From NCBI RefSeq assembly GCF_006539125.1, contig NZ_BJMK01000018.1, forward strand, positions 1-43,686: DNA of 43,686 bases, written 5' to 3'. Shown here in pieces: positions 16,723-24,896 of the stretch. Below the pieces are notes generated by a model. It was not told where the DNA came from. It searched no databases and saw only the letters and a list, made by a program, of their open reading frames with translations. The DNA comes from Gluconobacter sphaericus NBRC 12467. Lineage in GTDB: Bacteria > Pseudomonadota > Alphaproteobacteria > Acetobacterales > Acetobacteraceae. Position 1 is the first letter of the stretch; each line of letters begins with the position of its first letter. The position numbers and the translations under genes are program-made.

Positions 16723-16795
16723 GTTACAGGCCAGACACTTCCCCCGCGTGCCCGTTTCTTCCGAATTTTTACGGGGGATCGGAGCATGACAGATC

Positions 16796-17250
16796 ATGGA
16801 TACCAACATTATTGTTCTCTCCTTCACCGAGCAGAGCAAGGCGTTCCAAGCGTTTTCCGAACTTCGGGAATGCGCTGAGGACCAGAAACTGGTTGTCATC
16901 AGTGAAGCTGTCGTTGAGCGCGGCACGAACGGAAACATCATCATCCATGACAACTGGACCAACGGATCTTCAGGCGAGCAGGTTCTGAACGGAACGCTTC
17001 TGGGCTCACTTGTTGGGCTTCTTCTAGGGCCGCTGGGCGTACTTCTCGGGGCGTCCATGGGTGCGCTCGTGGGATCGAGCCTGTCGGCTGAGGATGCGAT
17101 GATCCGCAGGAGCCTCCTGGCGCAGCAGCAGAGGCCAAGCGCCTCCTTGTGGAGCAGCATTCGACCGAATGGCACGACCGTCTGAACTAGTGGCAGAAAC
17201 AGGTTGCGACCAGCCTTCACAATCTGAAGAACAGGATCACGAGCGACTGA
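16796..17250 (+). pseudogene. DUF1269-type membrane protein, probably broken
   Basis: The first 100 residues (MDTNIIVLSFTEQSKAFQAF, then a glycine-rich double membrane segment GTLLGSLVGLLLGPLGVLLG, ALVGSSLSAEDA) match the N-terminal half of DUF1269 proteins. The reading frame then ends early at 17185 with an unrelated tail. In a different frame, 17118-17250 encodes a helix typical of the C-terminal end of such proteins (AAAEAKRLLVEQHSTEWHDR, stop, WQKQVATSLHNLKNRITSD). About 40 residues between the halves are missing. I read this as an internal deletion plus frameshift plus a nonsense codon. A functional 129-residue product cannot be excluded. Confidence 0.55.
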
Positions 17251-17283
17251 GACCGTTACGGTCGTGAGCTGAGCCCCTAATGC

Positions 17284-17332
17284 GGGCCATCGTGACGAAA
17301 CATTTCCTTGCAGGATGTCGTCACGATGGCCC
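17284..17332. repeat. Large perfect inverted repeat
   Basis: GGGCCATCGTGACGA at 17284-17298 and its exact complement at 17318-17332, 15-bp arms around 19 bases. It follows the broken DUF1269 gene. It may be a strong terminator, an IS remnant or a recombination site. The nearby sequence 17333-17514 holds no recognisable gene. Confidence 0.6.
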
Positions 17333-17514
17333 AGCGCCGTCAGCGGATTGAAGAAGATTCCCAGTGCGCAGGCGTTCTGTGTCATACGCAGAAAAGAGTG
17401 GCGGCTGTTGGAAATCAGTGGCGTGGAGAAGCGCTCTGTGAAGAACGGCCGTGAGAAACCGCGCTTGAGCCAGAGCTGGAAAGCATCGAAAACCGATAAA
17501 CAGAGATTTTCCCT

Positions 17515-17760
17515 CTAGGTGGGAAACACGATCACGAAGCGTCCCACGCGTCCCTGTTCGCCGCTCGGCTGCGGGTTGTTGCTCTCACCGATGGTGGCGG
17601 TCAGGAGAAGTTCGATGGCGGTGCCTGTGGGGAGGACAACCTTTACACCGCCCTGACACTTTCCGTCAGACGTAGGCTGCTGCCGATGGTTCCGGTGGCA
17701 AGAAGGGATGTCAGGACGTGGCAGCGGCCCGAGACGGAAAGGTCCTTATGGTCTGTCATG
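17515..17760 (-). pseudogene. Possible frameshifted small gene of unknown function
   Basis: On the minus strand an ATG at 17760 starts MTDHKDLSVSGRCHVLTSLL and stops after 38 codons. A different frame continues directly with GGVKVVLPTGTAIELLLTAT, IGESNN and ends RVGRFVIVFPT-stop at 17515. The two halves read like one beta-rich protein split by a single frameshift. No ribosome site is evident before the ATG. Weak evidence; no family recognised. Confidence 0.3.
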
Positions 17761-17857
17761 GCGGACAGGATACATGGGACGCTTTATTTTAAGAGAGAGG
17801 GCATGAGCCTGGGGACAGGACGTTGCATGTCCGGCCCGGATACGGACATAGTGCGGC

Positions 17858-18880
17858 ATGAAGCGTCTCGACCCCTTTCTCCTGTCTCTTATCGCCGCCA
17901 TTGCACTGGCCTCTTTTCTGCCCTGCCGTGGGCAGATGGAGCATATCCTCCAGCATGTTGTGACGATCCTCATCACGTTCATGTTCTTCTTTCAGGGCGC
18001 AAAGCTCGAACGTCATGCCATCGTGGACAGCGTGAAGGATTGGAAACTTCAGGGGAGCGTGCTGCTCTGCACGTTCGCGCTGTTTCCGTTGCTGGGGATC
18101 GGGCTGCATCTGCTGTTTCGGGCAGTCTTTCCGGATGCCCTGTTCGGTGAGGATCTGTGGTCGGGCATTCTGTTCCTGTGCTGCCTGCCATCCACCGTGC
18201 AGTCTTCCATCGCGCTGACCTCCATCGCGAAGGGCAATGTTCCGGCGGCGATCTGCGCGGCAACGGTTTCCAACATCGCAGGTATCGCGCTCACACCGCT
18301 ACTGACGGGACTAGTGCTCGGGCATGTGGGCGCGGGACATTCGCCGCTGGAGTCCATTCTCGACGTAAGCAAGGAGTTGCTGTTGCCGTTTGCGCTGGGG
18401 CAGATCCTACAAAAATGGGTCGGGCCGATCGTACGCAGGCACAAAATCCTGATCTCATTCACCGATCGTGGGTCTATCATCGTGGTGGTCTATACGGCGT
18501 TCAGTTCGGCCGTGGTCGAAGGGATCTGGCACCGGGTTTCGGGCGCGCATCTACTGCAAGTCGCGCTACTCGACAGTCTCATGCTAGCGCTGGTTCTTGT
18601 GCTGTCCCATCTGATGGGCGACGGTCTGGAACAGACGACGGAAAACAAGATCACGCTCCAGTTCTGTGGCTCGAAAAAATCACTGGCGTCAGGCGTGCCT
18701 ATGGCGAGCGTCATTTTTCCGGCGGCGTCGGTCGGCATCATCGTGCTGCCCCTGATGATCTACCACCAGATCCAGCTCTTCACCTGTACGCTGCTGGCCC
18801 GGCGTTATGGTCGTCGCGTGCTCGCAACCAGCGACCAGGGCACGGCGACCTCACCGCAGCGTCGCACTGCCACACCATAG
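17858..18880 (+). CDS. Bile acid:sodium symporter-family transporter (PF13593-type)
   Basis: 340-residue membrane protein with about nine to ten hydrophobic segments starting at FLLSLIAAIALASFLPC. The motifs FFFQGAKL, LFLCCLPSTVQSSIALTSIA and ENKITLQFCGSKKSLASGVP are typical of the SBF-like family, whose bacterial members carry organic anions; the actual substrate is unknown. The last 76 bp overlap, on the opposite strand, the 3' end of the btuD-like gene, so the C-terminal tail is encoded in antisense to it. Confidence 0.88.
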   Translation: MKRLDPFLLSLIAAIALASFLPCRGQMEHILQHVVTILITFMFFFQGAKLERHAIVDSVKDWKLQGSVLLCTFALFPLLGIGLHLLFRAVFPDALFGEDLWSGILFLCCLPSTVQSSIALTSIAKGNVPAAICAATVSNIAGIALTPLLTGLVLGHVGAGHSPLESILDVSKELLLPFALGQILQKWVGPIVRRHKILISFTDRGSIIVVVYTAFSSAVVEGIWHRVSGAHLLQVALLDSLMLALVLVLSHLMGDGLEQTTENKITLQFCGSKKSLASGVPMASVIFPAASVGIIVLPLMIYHQIQLFTCTLLARRYGRRVLATSDQGTATSPQRRTATP

Positions 18881-19575
18881 ACTTCGGCAAACAACGCATC
18901 CGTCAGCACTTCGGCGGGCGTCCCGATACCGACAAGACACCCCTCCGAAAGGACCGCGATGCGAGTGCAGAAGCGGGCCGCGAGCGCCAGATCGTGCAGA
19001 ACCACAGCGACGGCCTGGCCCTGTGCGGCGTACTGGCCAAAAAGGTTCATAACTGTCAAGGCCTGCGCGGGATCAAGAGCCGCGACGGGTTCGTCCGCCA
19101 GCATCACAGGAGCCTGAACGGCAAGCGCACGCGCGAGCAGAATGCGGGCGCGTTCGCCGCCTGACAGACGGGCGGAAGAACGGTCGGCGAAGGCGCTCAT
19201 CCCGACCGCGTCGAGCGCCTGTCGCACGGCGGCGGCGTCCTGTTGCGCTGAAGCCGTACGGCGATGGGGCAGACGACCGAGGGCCACGACGTCCCGCACG
19301 CTCATTCCGATTGAGGCCGGGGCTTCCTGCGGGAGATAGGCCAGATGGCGACCGCGCTCTTCGGGCGGCATGGTGAACAGGTCCCGTCCATCCAGAAAAA
19401 CACAGCCCGTATCGGGGCGAAGCAGACCGGCCATAACGCGCAGGAGCGTACTCTTGCCCGCACCGTTAGGGCCGATCAGGCCGAGGACTTCGCCGGGACG
19501 CACCTCGAGTGCAATATCGTTGAGAAGTCTGTTGCCCTGAAGGGTCAGGCTGATCGTGTCTGTCTGGAGGATCAT
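18805..19575 (-). CDS. btuD: ABC transporter ATPase for vitamin B12 (BtuD-like)
   Basis: 256-residue ATP-binding subunit: Walker A GPNGAGKST, Q-loop LAYLPQE, signature LSGGERARILLARAL, Walker B VMLADEPVAALD, H-loop VLHDLALAARFC. The family serves iron-siderophore, heme and B12 importers; the riboswitch and receptor upstream point to cobalamin. GAGGAG precedes the ATG, 10 bp after the permease stop. Last gene of the operon, with its 3' end overlapping the symporter gene on the other strand. Confidence 0.88.
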   Translation of the reverse strand: MILQTDTISLTLQGNRLLNDIALEVRPGEVLGLIGPNGAGKSTLLRVMAGLLRPDTGCVFLDGRDLFTMPPEERGRHLAYLPQEAPASIGMSVRDVVALGRLPHRRTASAQQDAAAVRQALDAVGMSAFADRSSARLSGGERARILLARALAVQAPVMLADEPVAALDPAQALTVMNLFGQYAAQGQAVAVVLHDLALAARFCTRIAVLSEGCLVGIGTPAEVLTDALFAEVYGVAVRRCGEVAVPWSLVASTRRP

Positions 19576-19585
19576 GACGCACTCC

Positions 19586-20572
19586 TCATACCGGCCGGCC
19601 GCGCAGGCGCCAGACCTGCCAGAAAAAGACCGGTGTTCCGATCAGCGACGTGACGACACCGAGTTGCAGTTCGGCCCCGCTGACGGGCAGGCGTACAAAC
19701 AGGTCAGCCGCCAGCAGGAGCGCCGCGCCACCAAGGGCAGAGGGCAACAGCAGACGTGACGGGCGCGCTCCGGCGAGCGGGCGCAGGAGATGCGGCATGA
19801 CGAGCCCGACAAACCCGATCCCGCCCGCAACGGCAACCCCGCTGCCGACCGCAAGCGCTGTTCCGATCACGACGCGCCACTGCACGACCCGCAGGGAGAA
19901 GCCCATCGTCTGGGCAACATCTTCACCAAGGGTCAGGGCATCCAGCGACCGCCCCGTGCTGAAAAGCAGCGCGGAGCCGATCAGCAGACCAGGCATCGCA
20001 ATCAGAACATCCTGCTGGCTGGCACGCGACAGGGAGCCCATGAGCCAGTGCATGATTTCATAAGACGCATAAGGGCTTGGCACGAGATTGAGCGTCAAAG
20101 CCAGAAGCGCGGCACTCATGGAGCCCAGCGCCGCACCGGCGAGTACCAGAACCAGCGTACCGCCGCGCGTGAGGACCAGAAGCAGGAGTGTCGCGAGCCC
20201 AGCGCCGGACAACGCCGCCAGCGGGAGTGCGGGCGCCCAGACTGCCGAGACGCCAGTATAGAAGACTAATACCGCCCCAAGAGCACCACAGCCCGAAATA
20301 CCCAGCACGCCCGGATCAGCGAGTGGATTACGGACCAGTCCCTGAAGCGCCGCCCCCGACAGACCCAGCGTTGCGCCGATCAGCAAAGCGAGGATCATAC
20401 GCGGCAGGCGGATCTGGCCGATGATGGTCGCGGCGATCGTCGCGCGGCCATGCAGCATGTCGGACAGGCCCTGAGTGACGCCGATCCCCGCCGGACCTGC
20501 GGCCAATGACAAAATGGCGAGAGCCAGAACCAGCGTGGTAAGAATGGCAACGGTCAGGGCATAACGGCTCAT
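19586..20572 (-). CDS. btuC: ABC transporter permease for vitamin B12 (FecCD/BtuC family)
   Basis: 328-residue inner-membrane permease with about ten hydrophobic segments. The family stretch GATLGLSGAALQGLVRNPLA, DPGVLGISGCGALGA and the coupling region GGIGFVGLVMPHLLRP are clearly present. It forms the channel of the importer with the ATPase encoded next. Its start overlaps the stop of the binding-protein gene by four bases (ATGA). Confidence 0.92.
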   Translation of the reverse strand: MSRYALTVAILTTLVLALAILSLAAGPAGIGVTQGLSDMLHGRATIAATIIGQIRLPRMILALLIGATLGLSGAALQGLVRNPLADPGVLGISGCGALGAVLVFYTGVSAVWAPALPLAALSGAGLATLLLLVLTRGGTLVLVLAGAALGSMSAALLALTLNLVPSPYASYEIMHWLMGSLSRASQQDVLIAMPGLLIGSALLFSTGRSLDALTLGEDVAQTMGFSLRVVQWRVVIGTALAVGSGVAVAGGIGFVGLVMPHLLRPLAGARPSRLLLPSALGGAALLLAADLFVRLPVSGAELQLGVVTSLIGTPVFFWQVWRLRGRPV

Positions 20573-21441
20573 GGTGTAGACTCCGCGCCGGTCAGACGGT
20601 CATGCGCGGCGATCAGGGCGGTCAGCGCATCGAGAGTATCAGGCGTGCCGCACATGGTCAGCCGACCGGGAAGGGCTAACAGATGCATGCCCGTGAAGCG
20701 GTCCCGCAGGGCAGGATGATGAACGGCATCTTCCGCTAAAGAGACGCCTTCCGAAATCATGCCCGTCACCAAAAGATCCGGCGGATGGGCAATCAGCGTT
20801 TCCAGCGCGATGGTGCCATCTGGTCGCTCGGACGCAGACATGCGGAAGCCCGCGCGTTTCAGCAAATCGGTAATCAAGCCGCCCTCTTCTCCGGCAAGGT
20901 TCGCGCCGATGACCGTAGCCGTCAGGATCTGCTCCGGATGAACAGGATGGAGACTTTCCAGACGCTTACCAAACGCACGGATCATGTCCTCGCCGCGTGC
21001 ATCTTCGCCGATGGCGTGGGCGACTGTGCGGATCTGGGTGGGAATATCCGCTAGAGATGCAATGGAGGGAAGCTGCACGAAGGGGACATGTAGCACATCG
21101 GTCACGAGCGGAACGGTCGGACGGTGCCATGTCCCGTCCAGAACGACGTCAGGATGGGTGGCAACAAGATTCTCGCCGTCAGGACGTTGGACGGAGTAAG
21201 CTCTGGCAGCCTCACAGCGTACGGATTCCGCGCAATCCGTGGACAATGGACTGAGACCGAGAATATGGGCCGGTTCCGCCAGTTCAAGCAGCAGTTCGTC
21301 GGTACACAGGTTCAGCGAAACGACGCGGGTGCGCGCCGGAACAGCGCTAGCAGATCCGGTAAGCGCACCCGCCATCAGGCCCCACAGCAGCAAAACTGCC
21401 GCCGGGGTTGAAAGGACGTGAAGGAACGCCTTAGAGGCCAA
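20569..21441 (-). CDS. btuF: Periplasmic cobalamin-binding protein (BtuF-like)
   Basis: 290-residue class III substrate-binding protein with an N-terminal export signal (AAVLLLWGLMAGALTGSASA). The mature part starts RVVSLNLCTDELLLELAEP, typical of BtuF/FhuD-type proteins; a HPDVVLDG segment follows. The start given is a TTG at 21441 that overlaps the end of btuB by 11 bp; the ribosome site is weak and an internal start is possible. Delivers B12 to the BtuCD-type importer. Confidence 0.85.
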   Translation of the reverse strand: MASKAFLHVLSTPAAVLLLWGLMAGALTGSASAVPARTRVVSLNLCTDELLLELAEPAHILGLSPLSTDCAESVRCEAARAYSVQRPDGENLVATHPDVVLDGTWHRPTVPLVTDVLHVPFVQLPSIASLADIPTQIRTVAHAIGEDARGEDMIRAFGKRLESLHPVHPEQILTATVIGANLAGEEGGLITDLLKRAGFRMSASERPDGTIALETLIAHPPDLLVTGMISEGVSLAEDAVHHPALRDRFTGMHLLALPGRLTMCGTPDTLDALTALIAAHDRLTGAESTP

Positions 21442-23428
21442 ACGTCACACCGCCGTAAAAGGAACGACCCGGCTGGAGATAGCCGACCGGATTTTCATAA
21501 TACCGGTTCCCCAGATTGTCGCCACGCGCGAACAGGGTGACAAAATTGGCCAGCTTGTATTCCGCGGCAATGTTCACCGTCACATAATCATGCCCGATCG
21601 TGCTCATGGACGTATACCGGTCGAGGTCATGCCAGCCACTAACATACAGCAGGCTTGGCGTAATGCTCAGGCGCTTGGTCGGCGTCCAGATCACACTGGC
21701 CGTGGCCTTGTGGCGGGGACGACGCACGAGGGCCGCACCCGTGCTGCGATCCGTGGCGTCCGTCCAGGTATAGGTGCCGCGCAGATCCACGCTCTTGATG
21801 ATACGGTAATCAATAAAGGCTTCCACACCATGCGTCTGCGCACGGGCGACATTGATATAGGTGTAGTTGTAGCCCGACAGTGCATAGTTGATGAGATTGC
21901 GGACATGGTTGCCATAATAGTCAGCACCAAACGTCAGCTTACCGCCCAGAAGACGCTCCTCGAACCCAGCGTCGAAGCCCAGAAGACGCTCGGCTCGCAG
22001 GTTCGGATTGGCAAGGGAGTAATAGGCGGGATAGCTGACGAAAAGCTGGTTCAGCGACGGACCATGGAAGCCTGAACCACCGCTGGCTTTTAGCGTCAGA
22101 CCGGTACCAGGAATCTTCACCGCCGGGGCGACACGCCAGGTCACGTAATTACCGTAACGGGAATTGTTGTCGTAACGGATATTGGCTGAACCGAAGAGAA
22201 TATCGTGCCAATGACCTTCAAGCTGACCCCAGGCGGCATTCGTTGTGGTCTGAGCTACGACCGGGGTCATGATCCGCTCGCGGATATAGTCATATCCCAC
22301 GAGGAAGGAGCCATTATGACCAAGATGGGTCAGGCCCTGCCAGTCCACCTTCAGACGATCGCCACGGTTGGACGCGATGTCTGATTCTCCAGCCGTGATG
22401 TCATGGCGACGATAGGTGACGTACCCGACGCCGAGCGTCTGCTCGAACACACCCTTGAAGGATTTCAGATGAGCCGTTCCGCGCAGAATTGCTTGTTTGA
22501 GATCGCTTTCATTCTGCTGGGCTGAGGGCAGCGTCGGGTAGGAACTGTAATCGTCAGCGACGTATTCGTAATCCGCCTGCGTGAGATGGGCCGTGAAGCC
22601 GAGATCGAAATTGTCCGTCACGTCGTAGCCGAGCCGCACATTGGCTGTGCGGTTGTCGTTACGGTTGGACGCAACGTCATGGTCGTGAACCTGCGCGCGA
22701 ATGGCTTTTGGTACGGCCTGATAGTCGCCGACATGATTGTGCGAGACTTCGACCATGTAGTGGAAACGGTGCAGCGATCCCGAGAACCCGGCCGTCTGGT
22801 TCTTCGTTGAATAGCTGCCGCCTTCGAGACGGACGAAGCCGTGCAACGGTCCCTGCCCCTGTTTGGTCGTCATGTCGATGACGCCTCCCATCGCATCCGC
22901 ACCGTATAGGCCGCTCTGCGGGCCACGCAGGATTTCCACGCGGGCCAGCCCATCAGTAAGAAACTGCGCTGTATCAAATGCCCCAGCCGGCGTGGACGGA
23001 TCGTTAATGTCCATGCCGTCCAGCCGCACCTTCACTTCATTGGCGTTGGTGCCGCGCATGAAGATCGACCCTGTACCGCCAGGACCGCCCGTACGCACCA
23101 TGTTCAGGCCCGGTTCACGCGACAGAAGGTCTGCGAGGTCGCGCCTCTGGAGCAGTTCAATGTCACGCTGGGTCACAACCGTAACCTGAGAACCGACTTT
23201 GCTGATGTCCTGCGGCATGCGGTTGGCCGTTACGGTGACGGTCTCAGGAATGGTGGCGGTTACGGTGTCAGGAGTGGTCTGCGGGGCTCTGGTGGCTGTC
23301 GTCCGGGAAACGGTCGGGGGTGTCTTGGGCTTCTGCGGCGGTGTTGGCTCCTGGGCCGGGACGGACGCCAGCGCGGGAACGGCGGCAAGCATGCTCGTCG
23401 CGAAAAGAAGGCAGGAAATACGGGGCAT
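21431..23428 (-). CDS. btuB: TonB-dependent outer-membrane receptor, cobalamin (BtuB-like)
   Basis: 665-residue receptor. Signal peptide (CLLFATSMLAAVPALA), a Pro/Thr-rich linker, a TonB box (ETVTVTANR at about residue 67), plug domain (LADLLSREPGLNMVRTGGPG, RGTNANEVKVRLDGMDIND, LRGPQSGLYGADAMGGVIDM) and a beta-barrel ending YGGVTFGL with terminal hydrophobic residue. At this size and with the RGTN...VLDG-type plug it resembles BtuB. A cobalamin riboswitch lies 120 bp upstream. The ATG at 23428 has no strong ribosome site, consistent with riboswitch-controlled initiation. Confidence 0.92.
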   Translation of the reverse strand: MPRISCLLFATSMLAAVPALASVPAQEPTPPQKPKTPPTVSRTTATRAPQTTPDTVTATIPETVTVTANRMPQDISKVGSQVTVVTQRDIELLQRRDLADLLSREPGLNMVRTGGPGGTGSIFMRGTNANEVKVRLDGMDINDPSTPAGAFDTAQFLTDGLARVEILRGPQSGLYGADAMGGVIDMTTKQGQGPLHGFVRLEGGSYSTKNQTAGFSGSLHRFHYMVEVSHNHVGDYQAVPKAIRAQVHDHDVASNRNDNRTANVRLGYDVTDNFDLGFTAHLTQADYEYVADDYSSYPTLPSAQQNESDLKQAILRGTAHLKSFKGVFEQTLGVGYVTYRRHDITAGESDIASNRGDRLKVDWQGLTHLGHNGSFLVGYDYIRERIMTPVVAQTTTNAAWGQLEGHWHDILFGSANIRYDNNSRYGNYVTWRVAPAVKIPGTGLTLKASGGSGFHGPSLNQLFVSYPAYYSLANPNLRAERLLGFDAGFEERLLGGKLTFGADYYGNHVRNLINYALSGYNYTYINVARAQTHGVEAFIDYRIIKSVDLRGTYTWTDATDRSTGAALVRRPRHKATASVIWTPTKRLSITPSLLYVSGWHDLDRYTSMSTIGHDYVTVNIAAEYKLANFVTLFARGDNLGNRYYENPVGYLQPGRSFYGGVTFGL

Positions 23429-23548
23429 GGCGATAGTAATGTCTCGTCGTTCTGCGTCGCCCTCAAGAAGGAGGCAGCCCCGCAGTGACAGGGTCTGATC
23501 CAGCGTTCCGATGCACCCCGCCCGGACCGTCCTTCGGACAACTTATGC

Positions 23549-23727
23549 TGACGGCAGGTCTCCTGGCTCGCGCTTTGGTCTCAGGCCCCTTCCCGGCACC
23601 GGGCCAGTGGGTTCTCTCCTGAAGCCGTACTGTCCACTCGTTACGGAGCGACAGTCAGTGCTTACAGTTGCGGGGGCAGCCGCAGTTTTGCACTGCGTTC
23701 CCTTTTCACCCGGCAGACCGGGCACCG
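23549..23727 (-). ncRNA. Cobalamin (B12) riboswitch controlling the btu operon
   Basis: On the minus strand the order of conserved elements is complete: GGTGCC...GGGTGAAAAGGGAA, then GCCCCCGCAACTGTAAGC (23660-23677), CCACTGG, GGGAAGG, and the B12 box AGCCAGGAGACCTGCCG (23552-23568). These form the adenosylcobalamin-binding core. It lies 120 nt upstream of the BtuB-like start. Binding of cobalamin is expected to lower expression of the uptake genes. The stretch 23429-23548 should hold the expression platform; a small GTCC-GAA-GGAC hairpin is there but no clear terminator. Confidence 0.97.
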
Positions 23728-23903
23728 TCAGATGTCATGAAGCGCCCCGGGCAGCACAAGTCAAACACAAACATCCATTCATCGCTGATTTGATACCGCA
23801 CAACTCTGCAACATCGCTTTCATTCCGTTGCAATCCGGTCTTTGCCTCGAATGTCCCTAGACGTCAGTGTTCCCGCCATCGGATACAGGATCAGGACGCG
23901 ATC

Positions 23904-24671
23904 ATGACGACCCCCTCTGCTGCCCAGACGGTTCACCACGAACGCGACCTTCCGGCAGGATGCGATGGCATGAAAGGAGAAGGGCCCGGTCTTCCCCAAC
24001 GTCTGTTATGCAGCACTTTCCGGGTCCGGCAGTATAACGACGTACATGCACGCGCCGCGGATCTGAGACTGCGGCTGCCGCTGGGCCGCAAACGCCTTCA
24101 GCGGATCGAACGCATCCGCGAAGCCGGGGCGCTATTCATCCATGTTCCCAAGAATGGCGGCACGTCGATCTGTGACCTGCTGTATGGAGGGATCATGATG
24201 CATGAGACCTGGCGCTATTATCAGCATGTCGCCCCCGATCTGTGCCGGACCCTTCCCAGCTTCGCGATCTGGCGTGATCCCGTAAAGCGTTTCGTTTCCG
24301 CATGGGCCTTTGCCCGTCGTGGCGGCACGTCACGGGTGAAAATCCATCCTTCCGTCAACGCACTCTACCGCTCGTTCCACACGCTGGACCATGCTCTCGA
24401 ACATGTGGAATCCTGTCCGAGCGTTTACGAGATGGACCATGTTTTTCGTCCGCAGGCTTTGTATGTTTGCGACCGTAATGGCCAGCTGAGCGTCGATCAG
24501 CTGTTTTCGATGGATCGGATTGCGTCCCTGCCCGATTTGGTACCTGTCCTGAAAGGCAAAACGATTCCCCATTTGAACGGCAACACCCACGATGTCGTTC
24601 CCACGGCCGCGCAAGCAAAAAGGATTCGACAGCTCTACAGCGCAGACGAAGCGCTGCGCCCAGCTGGATAA
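23904..24671 (+). CDS. Sulfotransferase-family protein
   Basis: 255 residues. The PAPS-binding loop LFIHVPKNGGTSI (about residues 78-90) and the second motif WRDPVKRFVSAW (about 123-134) are those of membrane-associated and carbohydrate sulfotransferases. The acceptor is unknown; a polysaccharide is plausible. The frame is open far upstream and would run antisense through the riboswitch, so the ATG at 23904, shortly after AGGACG, is chosen; an ATG 22 codons later is possible. It stands alone, transcribed away from the btu operon and closed by a terminator. Confidence 0.75.
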   Translation: MTTPSAAQTVHHERDLPAGCDGMKGEGPGLPQRLLCSTFRVRQYNDVHARAADLRLRLPLGRKRLQRIERIREAGALFIHVPKNGGTSICDLLYGGIMMHETWRYYQHVAPDLCRTLPSFAIWRDPVKRFVSAWAFARRGGTSRVKIHPSVNALYRSFHTLDHALEHVESCPSVYEMDHVFRPQALYVCDRNGQLSVDQLFSMDRIASLPDLVPVLKGKTIPHLNGNTHDVVPTAAQAKRIRQLYSADEALRPAG

Positions 24672-24727
24672 TACTTTAAAACGATCCTTCCCAGAAAAAC
24701 GGGACATGTCTTCCAAATGTCACAATC

Positions 24728-24753
24728 AATGGCAGGTTTCCTGCCATTTTTTT
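24728..24753 (+). terminator. Intrinsic terminator after the sulfotransferase gene
   Basis: AATGGCAGG-TTT-CCTGCCATT stem followed directly by a T-run, 57 bp after the stop codon. Confidence 0.85.
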
Positions 24754-24896
24754 GCCATTGCGATAGTGGAATGTGGCTAAATTACCATGCCCTGTGTATG
24801 TCATATCATGTCAGCCCACATCCGATTGAAATAAGGCCATCACTCATGCTTTTTCTCGGCTGAAAGTTCCCCTGACCGAGAAAGACCGAAAATACG

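Noticed and set aside
16708-17385. Minus-strand open frame of 225 codons
   Set aside because: Most of it is antisense to the DUF1269 gene; the upstream part shows no recognisable family.
18157-19164. Plus-strand open frame of 335 codons
   Set aside because: It lies in another frame of the symporter gene and antisense to btuD; no domain is recognisable.
23511-23903. N-terminal extension of the sulfotransferase-like gene by 131 codons
   Set aside because: It runs antisense through the B12 riboswitch and shows no family similarity; ATG 23904 is a better start.
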